This document shows positions 1 to 9,103 of a stretch of DNA of 64,000 nucleotides, one piece after another. The position numbers and the translations under genes are program-made. Numbering within the stretch: position 1 is the stretch's first letter; the number at the start of each line of letters is the position of its first letter. The stretch comes from a virus, in IMG/VR virus record IMGVR_UViG_3300009509_000031, positions 1 through 64,000 of that record; one strand, written 5' to 3'. Under the pieces are notes generated by a model that saw nothing but the letters and a program-made list of their open reading frames with translations, searched no databases and was not told the origin of the DNA.

Positions 1-122
1 GCAACATCAGCCTGTACAGTAAAATCCATACATTTTGCTAAAAACAACGCCACTATCTTTTTATAACAGTACTGCGTTGTAACGCTTCCCCTATGCAAAA
101 ATCTTAACCAACGACTAGCCAT
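1..122 (-). CDS. Fibre-like protein, N-terminal fragment (type B paralogue)
   Basis: Partial gene: only the first 40 or so codons are inside the window and it runs off the left edge. It starts at an ATG on the minus strand, 3 nt after the stop of the neighbouring fibre gene. The visible N-terminus (MASRWLRFLH, then FLAKCMDFTVQADV) closely matches the start of the gene at 1600-2826 (MSSRWLRFFH, FLAKCMDYTVQANV). I therefore read it as the second copy of that paralogue. Its start lies exactly 2,704 nt from the start of the paralogue, which marks a tandem duplication. Function is inferred only from this similarity and from its place beside the baseplate genes. Confidence 0.7.
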   Translation of the reverse strand, partial: MASRWLRFLHRGSVTTQYCYKKIVALFLAKCMDFTVQADV

Positions 123-125
123 TTG

Positions 126-1610
126 TCATACACCGTAAGGAGTTGTATCAACAAAAGGATACCAATTACGGGATCCGTTACTACGCATCAACCAACCACC
201 GTATGGCGATCTATAGTAGTCTGATCCAAGCTTCAGTGTTGCCATTGTCTGTGTTATATGGCTTGTTAGCCACGCATTGCGAAAGGTACCGCGATACTCC
301 ATATACCCGGATGTTCTACTCTCAAGTATAAGTTTGATCTTATATTGCTTTTTGCTCCACATACTGAAGCGTTTCCTAGAGGGATATATTAAATTCCCAC
401 CCTCTTGAACTCTTGTTGTAGGTACGCTCGGATAGTACGTTAGAGTTGTAGTGTCATTGTACGCTAAACCTCTTGTACCGTCCCATATACTGTCATCAAC
501 CCTTAAACCAAAACCAACAAGTATCGGTTCGTTGTACTCTGAATGACCAGCTAGACAAACAATTGGTCTAGGATCTATTTCTGGAAAGAATGAGTCAATT
601 TCCTCAATCAGATAAACATACCAGTCAGGTTGGCCCGGAGAAGACTGGCGATGACGGGATCGAATCCACACATGAATATGCTGTTCACTAGCTTCAGCGT
701 ATACAACACATTCACTATGATCAACTTCAGATTCAGGGTTTCTTGCAACAGTGTACTTACTATCGCCCCAAGAATGTGTTCCCGGATTCCAACTAGCAAA
801 AGGCGATACACTAACTTTCGGATAACGAGAAAATGAAGATGTATCAACCTCAACGTATAGATGGTAAATGTAGCTAATCTGCCAAGCGAAACCAGATGTT
901 TCATTTACACCAGAAGCATTAGTGTATGTAATCTGTGTAGTGCTAATTCTGCTAACAATTGTAAACGTTCCGTTGTTACCAGGATTGGTTGCACCACTAA
1001 CGGTAATACTTTTTCCAACGTCACTTGTTTGAAAGTTAGCACCGGAATCCGTCAATGTAGCAACAGAACCGGCCATTGATATTGAATCACCAATACCGTT
1101 CCCTGTAACTGTTCCTGCACCTGTAACACCTGTTCCAGCTACAACAAACTTATTCCCGGTATCCGGGTTGTATGTAACGGTTCCATCCCATAATTTCCAA
1201 CTAGATGATTCCGAAGATGGTAATCCCGCATCATCCGGCCCCATTCGTTTATCAATCTTCACCGTATAATCAGATCCTGCACTATTAACGTATTTCAAAA
1301 TCCTGTATATACCGTCTTTAACACCGGTAGTAAAACCGGTTAGCGTTAGGAATTTTCCAACATCACTAGTAGAAAAAGCGTAACTAGGGGATGTGATCAC
1401 AAGCGTTTCAGCATCACTAACAACGGCTGTTCCAGCACCACCAGAACCAATATAATTGGTCCACTTAGATCCAACAGTGTCAACAGAAGTCCACCCAACA
1501 ACGTGCACTAGAAACTCATAAAGCCATCTAGAAAACGTAGCTCCAACGTAATCTTCAACGTAGGCACTAGGATCGTTAAGCAGTAGACCGTTTTGATATC
1601 TAGTAGCCAT
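126..1610 (-). CDS. Tail fibre / receptor-binding-like protein (type A)
   Basis: 494-residue beta-rich, Gly/Ser/Thr-rich protein. The N-terminal region (residues about 24-40, SRWLYEFLVHVVGW) is shared with the two other long fibre genes at 2830-4311 and 4586-5818 and may be the attachment part. Two copies of a beta motif follow (SDVGKxxTxxG...G.(F/Y).I) at about residues 82-118 and 196-233. The C-terminal half is more variable between paralogues and carries aromatic-rich segments, as expected for a surface-exposed part. It overlaps the start of the gene at 1600 by 11 nt. Its position after the baseplate genes supports a role in host recognition. The exact function is inference. Confidence 0.65.
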   Translation of the reverse strand: MATRYQNGLLLNDPSAYVEDYVGATFSRWLYEFLVHVVGWTSVDTVGSKWTNYIGSGGAGTAVVSDAETLVITSPSYAFSTSDVGKFLTLTGFTTGVKDGIYRILKYVNSAGSDYTVKIDKRMGPDDAGLPSSESSSWKLWDGTVTYNPDTGNKFVVAGTGVTGAGTVTGNGIGDSISMAGSVATLTDSGANFQTSDVGKSITVSGATNPGNNGTFTIVSRISTTQITYTNASGVNETSGFAWQISYIYHLYVEVDTSSFSRYPKVSVSPFASWNPGTHSWGDSKYTVARNPESEVDHSECVVYAEASEQHIHVWIRSRHRQSSPGQPDWYVYLIEEIDSFFPEIDPRPIVCLAGHSEYNEPILVGFGLRVDDSIWDGTRGLAYNDTTTLTYYPSVPTTRVQEGGNLIYPSRKRFSMWSKKQYKIKLILESRTSGYMEYRGTFRNAWLTSHITQTMATLKLGSDYYRSPYGGWLMRSNGSRNWYPFVDTTPYGV

Positions 1611-2826
1611 TTGTATAACCGTTCCAGTTAATCACAAAACCGTCATACACTATAAACTTGTCTCGTGTCCCATTTAAATCAATAGGTGTCCACATTCTTG
1701 AATCACGGTGATTATCACTAAGGGCATTTCTAAAACGGTTCATCCTCCAATGCCCCTTCATCCTTCCTATCATATGATACATATTATCCGTGTTGTTTGG
1801 ATCAGATAGTACATAGGTACCCGGCATTAACGCAATTTTACCGTGTGTAGATGATCCGATCCTTTTATTCAACACAGGAACAACCCCATCATTAAACAAC
1901 GTCAGATCTTTAACAAAGGTGCTTGTAGCTGTTAAATACGATAATCCGATCATATACCCTATTTTCCACGTATATTGATCCTCATTCCAATATCTGCAAT
2001 AACCAACACTATCAGATGAAAAATTACTTTCAAAATTACCGCTACCATTAGCACCGGCTAAAACGATCTTTTCATACTCTGTTTTCCCTGCTTCAATAAC
2101 GTTATCCAGCCTAGCTATAATAAACCCGTATGGTATCCCAAAACGCGGATTATACGCATCACCGATCAAGGAATACGTGGCATTCAACCATTCCCCATCG
2201 TAATCACCTTCAAGAAAAACTAAACTATCGTCACCAGCACCGGTATCGCCATAAATAAGCGGGTTTTGATTATAAGTAGTATTCAAAATCCTACCAGTGG
2301 TTTCCCATTGGCCATCTACAGACACACCACAATAAAGCCAGTTTGCATTCTGCTTTATTTCCAATTGAAGCGCCCATTGTGTTGTGTGTCTGGATCTCAA
2401 TCTACAATAATCATTTGTTGCCGGCATTTGATAATCTTTACCGATAATCCACCAACTAAGCCCGGTAGATGCTTTCGGGTACTCATCGGGTACGGTAAGA
2501 AAATCAATTTCAATACTAGTTGCACTGTTAAATTTTCGTATGTAATAAATACCGGCGTTTTCTGGATTAGAATTATCTCTAACTACTAAATACTTTCCAC
2601 GATCACCAGCTACAAAAGGTGCCGATGAATCAGTAAAGTTCCAATCACTACCGCTAAAAGATCCGGTTGTTCCATTTTTCTCTGTAGAAAACCAATCACC
2701 ACTAACAGACACATTAGCCTGTACAGTGTAATCCATACATTTAGCCAAGAACAATGAAATCACTTTATGCAAAAAACTTACACCTTGTTCTGGCATATGA
2801 AAAAAGCGCAACCAACGGGAAGACAT
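1600..2826 (-). CDS. Fibre-like protein (type B)
   Basis: 408-residue protein beginning MSSRWLRFFH, an SRW start resembling the N-terminal motif of the type A fibres. Residues about 72-105 hold one copy of the same beta motif (AGDRGKYLVV...AGIYYIRKF). It is rich in Trp, Tyr and Asn and has no catalytic signature. The first 35 residues match the truncated gene at the left edge. It lies between two type A genes and overlaps the downstream one by 11 nt. I read it as a virion fibre or baseplate-attached adhesin. No other evidence of function is visible. Confidence 0.6.
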   Translation of the reverse strand: MSSRWLRFFHMPEQGVSFLHKVISLFLAKCMDYTVQANVSVSGDWFSTEKNGTTGSFSGSDWNFTDSSAPFVAGDRGKYLVVRDNSNPENAGIYYIRKFNSATSIEIDFLTVPDEYPKASTGLSWWIIGKDYQMPATNDYCRLRSRHTTQWALQLEIKQNANWLYCGVSVDGQWETTGRILNTTYNQNPLIYGDTGAGDDSLVFLEGDYDGEWLNATYSLIGDAYNPRFGIPYGFIIARLDNVIEAGKTEYEKIVLAGANGSGNFESNFSSDSVGYCRYWNEDQYTWKIGYMIGLSYLTATSTFVKDLTLFNDGVVPVLNKRIGSSTHGKIALMPGTYVLSDPNNTDNMYHMIGRMKGHWRMNRFRNALSDNHRDSRMWTPIDLNGTRDKFIVYDGFVINWNGYTNGY

Positions 2827-2829
2827 AAC

Positions 2830-4311
2830 CTAACCTCCATAAATACTTTCACCAAGGAACGGGAACCAATTACGCGATCCGTTGCTACGCATCAAGAACC
2901 CTGCATATGGCGTTCTGTAGTAATCAGAACCTATCTTTAACGTTGCCATTGGCCTAGTATTGATATTCGTTAACCAGGCATTTCTAACTGTTCCCCTGTG
3001 TTCAAAATATCCCGCTGTTCGTGACTCTAAAACAAACTTAGTTCTATATTGTTTTTTAGACCACAAGCTATTTTTACGTCTGCATAGCTGCATAAGATTA
3101 TATGAAGTGTCTGTGAACGTGGCTGGAATTGATAGAACGTAAACCAACGTTGTTACATCATCGTATCCCAACCCTCGTGTTGCATTATAAACTGTTCCCC
3201 ACGGACTCGCCTGTGATGGGACATATCCAACCATTCTCGGATCATTAACTTCGTTGTCTCCGGCTAAGCACATAACTGGTCTAGGATCTTTGTCTGGATA
3301 AAACGAATCAAATTCTTCAACTAGATATACATTCCATTCTTCATTGTCGTAACTATCAATGCGCTTTCTTGACCTAACCCACGAATGAATATGCTGTTCA
3401 CTAGCTTCAGCGTATATAACGCATTCAGTCTGATCAGCTTCATTTTCAGCATTCTTGGCTGCAGTATACCTATTATCGTTCCAGCTATGCGATCCGGCGT
3501 TCCAGGATGCAAACGGGGATACACTGATCTTTGGATACATAGAATAGGTAGTAGTTTCTACTTCAATATACAAATGGTAGACGTAACTAATCTGCCAAGC
3601 GAAACTTGACGTTTCATTAACACCTGATGCGTTAGTGTAAGTGATCTGCGTTGCTGATACACGAGAAACAATCGTAAACGTTCCGTTGTTTCCCGGATTG
3701 GTTGCGCCGCTAATAGTTATGCTTTTTCCAACATCGCTTGTCTGAAATGTTGCAGTGGCATCTGTTAGTGTAGCAACGGAGCCGGCCATTGATATTGAAT
3801 CACCAGTTCCGTTCCCTGTTGTAGTTCCTGCACCTGTAACACCTATTCCGGCAACAACTAACTTATCGCCAGTATTTGGTGTATAGGTTGTTGACACATC
3901 CCACAACTTCCAACTAGATGATTCTGAAGATGGTAGTCCGTTGCTATGTGGTCCCATCCGTTTATCAATCTTCACCGTATAATCAGATCCCGCACTACCA
4001 ACATAATCCAGAATTCTGTAAACACCATCCCGTTCCCCGGTAGTAAAACCAGTTAGCGTTAGGTACTTATTAATGTCACTTGTTGAAAACACATAACTAG
4101 GGGATGTGATCACAAGCGTTTCAGCATCACTAACAACAGCGGTTCCAGCACCACCAGAACCTATATAGTTGTTCCATTTTGATCCGATTACATCAACAGC
4201 GGACCAACCAACAACATTTACAAGAAACTCGTATAACCATCTACAATAAGCTGTACCGGCACGATCTACCGTAGCTGTATCAAGTGCCAATCCGTTTTGA
4301 TATCTAGCCAT
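2830..4311 (-). CDS. Tail fibre / receptor-binding-like protein (type A')
   Basis: 493-residue paralogue of the gene at 126-1610. The first two thirds are nearly collinear, with shared stretches such as GSGGAGTAVVSDAETLVITS and DVGKSIT.SGATNPGNNG. Differences concentrate near the N-terminus (residues 10-25) and in the last 130 residues. The conserved core with a divergent distal part fits duplicated receptor-binding proteins. It stops 3 nt before the type B gene starts and begins 11 nt after the end of a short gene. Confidence 0.65.
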   Translation of the reverse strand: MARYQNGLALDTATVDRAGTAYCRWLYEFLVNVVGWSAVDVIGSKWNNYIGSGGAGTAVVSDAETLVITSPSYVFSTSDINKYLTLTGFTTGERDGVYRILDYVGSAGSDYTVKIDKRMGPHSNGLPSSESSSWKLWDVSTTYTPNTGDKLVVAGIGVTGAGTTTGNGTGDSISMAGSVATLTDATATFQTSDVGKSITISGATNPGNNGTFTIVSRVSATQITYTNASGVNETSSFAWQISYVYHLYIEVETTTYSMYPKISVSPFASWNAGSHSWNDNRYTAAKNAENEADQTECVIYAEASEQHIHSWVRSRKRIDSYDNEEWNVYLVEEFDSFYPDKDPRPVMCLAGDNEVNDPRMVGYVPSQASPWGTVYNATRGLGYDDVTTLVYVLSIPATFTDTSYNLMQLCRRKNSLWSKKQYRTKFVLESRTAGYFEHRGTVRNAWLTNINTRPMATLKIGSDYYRTPYAGFLMRSNGSRNWFPFLGESIYGG

Positions 4312-4322
4312 TGTTACAACCC

Positions 4323-4583
4323 TCAGAACGCATCAATAATCCGTGTTCTAGCAGCAGAAACAGTAATAGTTGCTGATTCACTGTAACAATCATCGTTAGA
4401 AAACTGAACCAAAACAGGATCCCCGTCATCTTTTGAAACGTAAATATCTAAACCACCTGATTCAAGCGTACCTATAATATTGTGGCTTTTTATCTCATAT
4501 GTTGATCCGCCACTAGCCCACCTAACTGGGAACCAATACCAAACAAGAGCTGTAAGCAGTGCTAGCCTTTCTTCTTCAGTCAT
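4323..4583 (-). CDS. Small protein between fibre genes, unknown
   Basis: 86-residue protein. The N-terminus is a helical, Trp-rich segment (LTALVWYWFPVRWA) and the remainder looks beta-rich and acidic. It is packed between two fibre genes (2-nt gap upstream, 11-nt gap downstream). I do not recognise the family. A minor fibre-associated protein or fibre chaperone is possible but unsupported. Confidence 0.5.
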   Translation of the reverse strand: MTEEERLALLTALVWYWFPVRWASGGSTYEIKSHNIIGTLESGGLDIYVSKDDGDPVLVQFSNDDCYSESATITVSAARTRIIDAF

Positions 4584-4585
4584 AA

Positions 4586-5818
4586 TTACCTCTCGTAAAA
4601 TGTACGGCTACCGTTCCACGGAATTGTAAAACCGCCGATAATGTGTAAATACTCATTACTGGCCCCAATAGGTTTAAGCCTAGCAATGTCCCTTCCACTA
4701 ATCCAAAACCGCCTAAGCAATCCGCGAAATTCCATATATCCGGCTGTTCTACATTCACAAGCTGCCGGCACTAGCGTATGTGATCCACTGATACTGCTAA
4801 ATCTGTGTTCCAATCCGGCTAACCAATTTTTTGTTGTATCAGTTGGGGTAAATAAAGACGCCATATAGCCAGCAACAGTTGTAAGATCATCATACGCTAA
4901 CCAATGTCCCCGCCCATTGATATTACCAACCGAACCATCCCCAACTAAGGCGTTACTATCACTAGCCGGTGTTGTTGCACCATTATTAGATCCTTCCCAC
5001 AAAATACACGGTTTAGGATCACTTGACGGATGAAATGTATCAATCTCGCCAGCATACAAAAAGTGCCAAGCGTAATCACCACTAGACGTAAAACCAAATC
5101 TATCGCGTTCCATTCTCAGCATAAGAACAAAACGATCCGTATCGCCTGCAGCCCATACCCTAGTACCGGGTTGATTGTTTACAGAATCGGAATAATTCAA
5201 CATCGTCAATACAGATGTTCGCCTTGAATCATTCCAGCTATGCGATACAGCATTCCAACTAGCAAACGGAGAAATAATAAATTGTGGTAAGTTTAATGTT
5301 GTTGTTCCAGAAGCAGATACTTCAATGTGAAGATGGAATGTGTAACCGCTACCTGTAATGCCGGATCCTGCTAACACAACCCAGTCACCAGCTGCAGGAA
5401 GATAACTAGTGTCTAGCCGCCACAATTTCCAAATAACGCCGCTTTGATTACACGGTATGCCAGATGAGTGAATCCCGTATTGGCAATCAAGTACAACCTT
5501 TGTTGAAGACAAAACCCGGTTGATCCTATAAATACCGTTATACGTTGATGGTGTCATGCCTGACAGGTACAGATAGCCGCCAACATCGGAAGAATCAAAA
5601 GAAGCACTTGCCGCTTGAAACTGGTAAACCTCATCAACAACAGATGCACCGTCTGTTCCTGAATCGTAATAGTTATCCCATTGCGATCCGCTTTTATCTA
5701 CAACAGTCAAACCAACAACATTTACTAACCATTCAACCAACCAACGGCAAACTGTACGGCCAGCATAATCAGTACCCGGATCTGGCAAATACAATCCATT
5801 TTGAAACTTATCAGCCAT
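4586..5818 (-). CDS. Tail fibre-like protein (type C)
   Basis: 410-residue protein, clearly related to the type A fibres at its N-terminus (FQNGLYLPDP, then CRWLVEWLVNVVG). It has a single beta motif at about residues 76-115 (SDVGGYLYLSG...NGIYRINRV) where type A has two. It shares the later FHLHIEV and SPFASWN segments with type A. It could be an ancestral or shortened version of the duplicated fibres. It is followed 3 nt upstream by the Ig-like gene at 5821. Confidence 0.62.
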   Translation of the reverse strand: MADKFQNGLYLPDPGTDYAGRTVCRWLVEWLVNVVGLTVVDKSGSQWDNYYDSGTDGASVVDEVYQFQAASASFDSSDVGGYLYLSGMTPSTYNGIYRINRVLSSTKVVLDCQYGIHSSGIPCNQSGVIWKLWRLDTSYLPAAGDWVVLAGSGITGSGYTFHLHIEVSASGTTTLNLPQFIISPFASWNAVSHSWNDSRRTSVLTMLNYSDSVNNQPGTRVWAAGDTDRFVLMLRMERDRFGFTSSGDYAWHFLYAGEIDTFHPSSDPKPCILWEGSNNGATTPASDSNALVGDGSVGNINGRGHWLAYDDLTTVAGYMASLFTPTDTTKNWLAGLEHRFSSISGSHTLVPAACECRTAGYMEFRGLLRRFWISGRDIARLKPIGASNEYLHIIGGFTIPWNGSRTFYER

Positions 5819-5820
5819 GA

Positions 5821-6222
5821 TTAAGCCTCATCAAGATCCCTAATGGAACCGATAATAAATCGATACGTACTCATTATTACGTTAGCCGTATAGTAAAATG
5901 ACCACGTTCCGTTTGCTTCGTTATCTTCTACATCAACAGCAAATATCCTAATCCGCGTTGCTTCATCTATTCTGCCATATTGAGTGATTGACGGTACCAA
6001 CGTATATAGGTACCCGTTCGGTATTACTTCAACGGTTGAACCTTCCCAACCATCGCTAAACTTTACACCATCATAAGCAACATCACCCCTAACCCAACAT
6101 TTCACCAAAGCAAGATCACTAGCATCAGTTACAGTAAACTGAATTGGTACGGCTTTATCATTACCAACAGATCCGGCTTCTGGTGATAGTAACGTAATAA
6201 TCGGCGGATCTACATCAGGCAT
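5821..6222 (-). CDS. Ig-like fold virion protein, baseplate/fibre region
   Basis: 133-residue beta-rich protein. The N-terminus (DVDPPIITLLSPEAGSVG...IQFTVTD) has the Pro-rich lead-in and spacing typical of bacterial Ig-like domains, and the later part (IRIFAVDVEDNEANGTW) continues that pattern. One such domain nearly fills the protein. It sits between the J-like baseplate gene and the fibres, so a linker or accessory role at the baseplate is likely. Confidence 0.5.
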   Translation of the reverse strand: MPDVDPPIITLLSPEAGSVGNDKAVPIQFTVTDASDLALVKCWVRGDVAYDGVKFSDGWEGSTVEVIPNGYLYTLVPSITQYGRIDEATRIRIFAVDVEDNEANGTWSFYYTANVIMSTYRFIIGSIRDLDEA

Positions 6223-6246
6223 AGGTTACCAACCTTTATTATCCTA

Positions 6247-8715
6247 TTACTGGGATTCTTGAATGCTGATTGTAATACCACCGGCGGTTGAAACCGGTAG
6301 CTCATTTCCACCTAACAAGGGGGATGATGCAGATCCGTTTAGCAACAACGTTGGAACATCGATGATTGCTGGATCAACAGAATGAATCTGTGCAAAAACT
6401 CGCGATAGGGATACGTAACCACCAAAATCCCAAGTATAGGTTGTTCCGTCTTCTTCAAGCGACAATGGTGTGATTAACGAAAGCAACGCGGTTCGGATAG
6501 CTGCAGCGTTACCACCGGGCCAAACAACAGTGGCGCTAACTTGGATCAATTGTGGTTCATAATTAAACACAAAAACTTTGTTATTTAGAACTAACTTTCC
6601 TTTAATCTGTGGCCTAGTATAACGATTACCGTTAAAGTATTCTTCAAGCTCTAGTTTCTGCTCTGTTGTAAGCGTTGATCCGCCGGCCCCGACAACAAGC
6701 AACTTAGCGGTTTTTACCCCTAATCCTTCCTCAATAGCAACAGCTCTTGCAACTGGCTTTGTACCGTTACTATCAGTAAACGCTATTGCCAATCGTTCAA
6801 TATCACCACCGTTACTTGCAGTATTACGGGTTCTTAATTCTGCCGGTGCATCACGCTTTACACGTTCAATATCCGCTTCTGTACCGCCATCTTTTATTTT
6901 CCAACCAAGGGCCGATCTAGGATTTGTTACTTCTGCAATACCCGATAGGCCATCTGCATTAACAACGATCTCATCCGGACCAACATTACCATCATCATCA
7001 CCACCAACACGATAAGACGATCTTACGTTATCAGTTCCAGCTGGTGGAATCTTGCCGTTTATACCATCACCGAATCTAACAGTTGCTTGATCTTCAGCAT
7101 CTGTTTCCCTTACGTAATGGCGGCTTGTTGCCGTGCTATTTAGAAAGTTAAGAACCCTTATGTATTCTTTCCAAGCACCACCACCAGCTTCATCCACTTC
7201 AAGAGTTTCTGAATTATCAATATACGGCGTTTCTGGTAGCTGAAATTCTTGACTAGTAGATCCATCGCTAGAACCAAGAACCTGTGGCCCTATTGTTTCA
7301 CCCTGTGTAGCAGCAACAATAATGTACTGATCACCTTGATCAATCCTAACTCTTACAAGTGTTGGCGCTGTTGGTGTACTAACGTTAACCAGCCTATACC
7401 TGAACCAAACACTTTCCTCTGCATTCACGTCTGTTGCTTGCCAGTTTCGATCTTGATCTTGCGGGAAGCTAAACGTAACTGTACCATCTTGTTCAAAATC
7501 ACTATTTCCGGCATCAGTGCTATCAGCCTGATCTTCAAACGGTACCCAATCAGCTGTTATCAAGTAATCTTCGATATCGGTACTAATAGTTACTTGCCCT
7601 AGTGGCCCATCAGTTGTGATTTTATTTGCACCACCGCTATACACAGATAAAAGCTTTTCTGTTGAACCGGTGATTAGGTGCCTAACGGTGATCACAGCAC
7701 CGTTGCGATCCGGCAACCCTAGCAAAGAAGACACATCGAATGTAATCGTACCATCAAGATTATCGGTAACAGATGTTGGTGGAAATTCAGAATGGGTGTT
7801 ATCAAAATATTCCCACACACCATCAAGACCAGCACCAACTGTTGAACCAACATCAATATCGATCTGGCCGGCTAATACTTGCCCGTGTCCGAAATAAAAC
7901 AGATCACCAGCTTGTGGTGTTCCATTCCACATAGCCGTATCACTAGCGCCGCTATTCAATTCTGAAGCTTTGTTTACACCAAATCGTTTTAAACTCCATA
8001 CTAGTGAAACCTCTGTTTGAAAAGCAGGGGATCCCGATCCAGGAACCTTAACAACCCGCGCTTGCGTTGCGCTAACAATTTCTGTAATTCTGAATTCACC
8101 ACTATTTGCAGTAATACCCGTTGGTGATGTAACAAAAAAATGATCACCAAGATTAGCGCCAGTCAAAGCCACTGATGCAGAACCAAACACATCAGGTGCA
8201 GCAGTATCAACAACACCATCAGTTCCAGAATCAATCTCTTCTGCGACATAAGCATAGTTAAGCTGATCTGTTCTATTTAAATCAATTCCATCTTCTTCTA
8301 ATACTTCATAACCAATAGGCGGAGTTTCATCGGTTGAAAACTCTGATAGTTCTGGAACAAACCCGATTTGATCTGAAGCTGTTACTTCTGATAGTTTCAA
8401 CAACAGATCAACCGTTGCCGGTGTTGCACTAGAAAGCTCAACACCGATCAACCTAAGCAACCGCTTAATGCTTTCAAGCAACGATGCACTTGAAATGAGT
8501 AGCTCTGTTGCAACGGTATCTAGCCGGGTATTATTAAGGTGCCCAACAAGAGAAAACGCACGCAATAACTGAACGTGCAATTCAAACTCATTTTCATCAG
8601 TAAGACCAAGTTCTGCCCTATGTCTTCTTAGAAACAACAACAACTCTCTAAGAATATCTGGATAGTAAAATCCGGCAAACTCAACACTAGGCGGTTTCAG
8701 TATTTGCAAAGCCAT
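6247..8715 (-). CDS. Baseplate J-like wedge protein
   Basis: 822 residues, long for the baseplate J / Mu gp47 family. The family's typical core is visible at about residues 530-600: HYVRETDAEDQATVRFGDG followed by NGKIPPAG. This protein forms baseplate wedges that link the hub to the fibres. Residues about 180-225 carry the same beta motif as the fibre proteins (LGDHFFVTS...GEFRITEI), an inserted domain that may explain the length. It follows the gp25-like gene by 6 nt, the usual gene order. Confidence 0.88.
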   Translation of the reverse strand: MALQILKPPSVEFAGFYYPDILRELLLFLRRHRAELGLTDENEFELHVQLLRAFSLVGHLNNTRLDTVATELLISSASLLESIKRLLRLIGVELSSATPATVDLLLKLSEVTASDQIGFVPELSEFSTDETPPIGYEVLEEDGIDLNRTDQLNYAYVAEEIDSGTDGVVDTAAPDVFGSASVALTGANLGDHFFVTSPTGITANSGEFRITEIVSATQARVVKVPGSGSPAFQTEVSLVWSLKRFGVNKASELNSGASDTAMWNGTPQAGDLFYFGHGQVLAGQIDIDVGSTVGAGLDGVWEYFDNTHSEFPPTSVTDNLDGTITFDVSSLLGLPDRNGAVITVRHLITGSTEKLLSVYSGGANKITTDGPLGQVTISTDIEDYLITADWVPFEDQADSTDAGNSDFEQDGTVTFSFPQDQDRNWQATDVNAEESVWFRYRLVNVSTPTAPTLVRVRIDQGDQYIIVAATQGETIGPQVLGSSDGSTSQEFQLPETPYIDNSETLEVDEAGGGAWKEYIRVLNFLNSTATSRHYVRETDAEDQATVRFGDGINGKIPPAGTDNVRSSYRVGGDDDGNVGPDEIVVNADGLSGIAEVTNPRSALGWKIKDGGTEADIERVKRDAPAELRTRNTASNGGDIERLAIAFTDSNGTKPVARAVAIEEGLGVKTAKLLVVGAGGSTLTTEQKLELEEYFNGNRYTRPQIKGKLVLNNKVFVFNYEPQLIQVSATVVWPGGNAAAIRTALLSLITPLSLEEDGTTYTWDFGGYVSLSRVFAQIHSVDPAIIDVPTLLLNGSASSPLLGGNELPVSTAGGITISIQESQ

Positions 8716-8721
8716 AACTAG

Positions 8722-9099
8722 TTACTCCGATGCTGGTGGAATAGGAACAGCCAATTCTTTTCGTTCCTGCGTTTCAATGTTCTTATACAGGATCGTCATA
8801 TTAAGGGTACCAATTTCTGATCTGTCAAACGTGATGTTTTTTCGATCAATCTCTGCAAGCTGATCCCTTTGCAACGATTCAAATACTTCCAGCACCGCGG
8901 TAACTATTTCACCCTCTGTCATACCGTCATTAATACCAAATATGTACTTATCTCCGTATAGCCCTATATCTTGAAACGGATTTTCACTTTCACTACTACC
9001 CATTGCGATCCTTACAATCATATCAATATAATCATCGCCACCAAGCAGCTTTAACCGGCCATTTTTTGTTCTCAAAGGAACTTCGATCCCTTGTGCCAT
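8722..9099 (-). CDS. gp25-like baseplate wedge protein
   Basis: 125 residues, the usual size for the T4 gp25 / P2 gpW family. The central segment (LGGDDYIDMIVRIAMG, then NPFQDIG) and the C-terminal region after DRKNITFD match the family pattern. These proteins join the inner wedge to the sheath. The gene lies between the spike gene and the J-like gene, the normal place. Confidence 0.8.
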   Translation of the reverse strand: MAQGIEVPLRTKNGRLKLLGGDDYIDMIVRIAMGSSESENPFQDIGLYGDKYIFGINDGMTEGEIVTAVLEVFESLQRDQLAEIDRKNITFDRSEIGTLNMTILYKNIETQERKELAVPIPPASE

Positions 9100-9103
9100 A
9101 CTG

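Larger units (their letters stand above)
1..4311. repeat. Tandem duplication of a 2.7-kb fibre-gene module
   Basis: Two copies of a two-gene unit are arranged as B'-A-B-A'. The B' and B starts (122 and 2826) and the A and A' stops (126 and 2830) are both offset by exactly 2,704 nt. The copies keep stretches of identical DNA, for example around 1380-1430 and 4085-4135, but have diverged elsewhere, especially in the C-terminal thirds. The left copy is cut by the window edge. Confidence 0.75.
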
